Shown here: piece after piece, positions 62,785 to 64,000 of the stretch
Numbering within the stretch: position 1 is the first letter of the stretch
How the letters are laid out: each line of letters opens with the position of its first letter
Origin: Propionicimonas sp.
Lineage (GTDB): Bacteria > Actinomycetota > Actinomycetes > Propionibacteriales > Propionibacteriaceae
Length of the DNA stretch: 64,000 nt
Direction: 5' to 3'
Assembly: GCA_013791955.1 (NCBI GenBank)
Contig: VMSW01000007.1
Location: 1,116,001-1,180,000, forward strand
Made by a program: the position numbers and the translations under genes
The notes under the pieces: generated by a model
What the model was told of the DNA's origin: nothing
What the model saw: the letters and a program-made list of their open reading frames with translations, nothing else
Databases searched by the model: none

Positions 62785-64000
62785 TCAACGCTGCCATGGC
62801 GCTTGAGCCAAGGGCAGGCTCACCGAAGCGACGGTCGATTCCGCGGTCGAGGTCAGGCTGAACTCGCCACCAAGGTCCGAAACCAGGGTGCTCACAATCG
62901 ACAACCCCAGACTGGTCGATTGGGCCAGGTTGAAATCAACCGGCAGCGGCTCACCGAAGTTCTCTACTGCCACCACCAGGCGTCCATCTTCTTGGTGTGG
63001 CTTGATGAACACCTGGCCCGAGGCCGAACCAAGGCCATGCTCGATCGCGTTCTGAGCCAGCTCGGTCAACACCAAAGACAGGCTGGTAGCCACATCGGCC
63101 GGGACCGATCCGAACGAGCCTTCCCGCACCATCTGGACGTGACCGCCCGTCGCCGCAACGTCGCTGACCATTCGCAGCAACCGGTCGGCGACATCGTCGA
63201 ACTGAACCTCAGAGTCGAAGCCCTGGCTGAGCATTTCGTGCACCACCGCGATCGCGGCCACCCGCTGCATCGCATCGTCAAGAGCGGCCTTGGCCTCGGC
63301 TGAGGAGATCCGGCGCGATTGCAGCCGCAACAACGCGGCCACCGTTTGCAGATTGTTCTTGACCCGGTGATGGATTTCCCGGATCGTGGCGTCCTTGGTG
63401 ACCAGTTGCCGCTCCCGGGAGCGCAGCTCGGTAGTGTCGCGGCACAGGACCACGTAGCCAGCCTGCAGCGTGCCGTCGAGCAACGGCAGCACCCGCACGC
63501 GCACATTGGCGCGATCAGTCTCCAGATCGACTTCAGCCGCGCCAACTCCGGTAAGCAGGTCCGATGCTGAGCGCTCCACTGGTGCCCGCTCCGGCAGTAG
63601 CGCCCGGCTCATCGCCACGAAGTCTTCACCGAACAGGTCACCGGCCAAGCCGAGCCGGCGGAACGCGCTGACCGCATTCGGGCTGGCGTAGGCGATGGTG
63701 CCGTCCCGCTTCACCCGGATCATCCCGTCACCGACCCGAGGGGAGACCCAGGGCACCCGCCGTTCGCCGGGGTCGGGGAACTGATGGTGGTGCACCATGC
63801 CCACCAGTAGCTGGGCGGCCTCTAGGTAGGAGTCCTCCAGAATGCCGGGCGATCGCAGGCCCATTCGGTTGGAGTGCATCTCCAGCACGGCCATACTGCG
63901 GCCGCGGTTCATGATCGGAATTGCTGACACGTCCACCGGCAGACCAGCATCGGCCGAGTGCTCGCTGGAGTGGCAGATCTTCCCTGAAAGGAAAGCCTCG
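62785..64000 (-). CDS. pdtaS: PdtaS-type sensor histidine kinase, N-terminus beyond the window edge
   Basis: The open frame runs to the right edge, so the first residues are missing (about 405 residues present). A GAF domain end is visible (LPVDVSAIPIMNRGRSMAVL), then a PAS domain (about VGDGMIRVKRDGTIAYASPN to VVLCRDTTEL), a HisKA_2 dimerisation segment REIHHRVKNNLQTVAALLRL with the phospho-His, and an HWE/HATPase domain (LTELAQNAIEHGLG, SLGLSIVSTLV). It is soluble. In mycobacteria PdtaS signals to PdtaR, an RNA-binding antiterminator; no such regulator is in the window. Confidence 0.93.
   Translation of the reverse strand, partial: EAFLSGKICHSSEHSADAGLPVDVSAIPIMNRGRSMAVLEMHSNRMGLRSPGILEDSYLEAAQLLVGMVHHHQFPDPGERRVPWVSPRVGDGMIRVKRDGTIAYASPNAVSAFRRLGLAGDLFGEDFVAMSRALLPERAPVERSASDLLTGVGAAEVDLETDRANVRVRVLPLLDGTLQAGYVVLCRDTTELRSRERQLVTKDATIREIHHRVKNNLQTVAALLRLQSRRISSAEAKAALDDAMQRVAAIAVVHEMLSQGFDSEVQFDDVADRLLRMVSDVAATGGHVQMVREGSFGSVPADVATSLSLVLTELAQNAIEHGLGSASGQVFIKPHQEDGRLVVAVENFGEPLPVDFNLAQSTSLGLSIVSTLVSDLGGEFSLTSTAESTVASVSLPLAQAPWQR

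Overview
This is a high-GC, gene-dense actinobacterial chromosome segment. Lineage markers are an actinobacterial 2-oxoglutarate decarboxylase/dehydrogenase (Kgd) with the E2-like domain fused to E1, WhiB1 next to PdtaS, NucS mismatch endonuclease, GlgE, and a Rho with a long disordered insertion. Methylmalonyl-CoA epimerase together with a PduO-type cobalamin adenosyltransferase suggests B12-dependent propionyl/methylmalonyl metabolism, so a Propionibacteriales member is plausible. That last assignment is inference. I see no phage, transposon, CRISPR array or integrated island; nearly everything is core chromosome.

Layout. 1-4562 (minus) is a hisI-trpE-(membrane protein)-trpC-trpB-trpA cluster; trpA is cut by the left edge. 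4583-7110 (minus) is a LuxR-type response regulator and an unusual eight-helix histidine-kinase-like protein. 7111-7684 is a long region with nested hairpins and one possible tiny gene. 7694-9954 (plus) is serC-serA, ended by a strong bidirectional terminator. 10024-15501 (minus) is gatC-gatA-gatB, a VanZ-like protein and a helicase. 15612-21835 holds an ACT protein, ligA, a short MetE-like methionine synthase, mnmA and a cysteine desulfurase. 21948-29506 (plus) is an alpha-glucan cluster, glgX-glgE-mak::glgB, where maltokinase and branching enzyme are one open frame with a good internal ribosome site. 29503-39592 is mixed: GNAT/Nudix protein, thioredoxin-like co-chaperone, pgm, mce, DivIVA-like coiled coil, AI-2E transporter, nucS, hydrolase, cyclophilin lipoprotein, PduO. 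39604-51164 (minus) is the ATP synthase operon atpBEFHAGDC preceded by rpmE, prfA, prmC, tsaC, wecA and two small AtpI/AtpZ-like genes. 51298-57971 is an Eis-like acetyltransferase, rho, and lysA-hom-thrH. 58106-64000 is tRNA-Arg(CCG), kgd, whiB1 and pdtaS (cut by the right edge).

How they work together. The serC-serA pair makes 3-phosphoserine. thrH, beside hom, encodes an enzyme family that dephosphorylates phosphoserine or passes its phosphate to homoserine, so it may tie serine and threonine synthesis together where the usual thrC-thrB would sit. Pgm feeds glucose-1-phosphate to glycogen and the GlgE pathway.

The most notable observations are the mak::glgB in-frame fusion with its embedded start site, ThrH in place of ThrB/ThrC, and a recurrent leaderless-gene architecture: a (C/T/A)ANNNT hexamer 6-7 nt before the start codon at about a dozen genes without a Shine-Dalgarno. 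I found nothing that clearly qualifies as a wholly new defence or mobile system.
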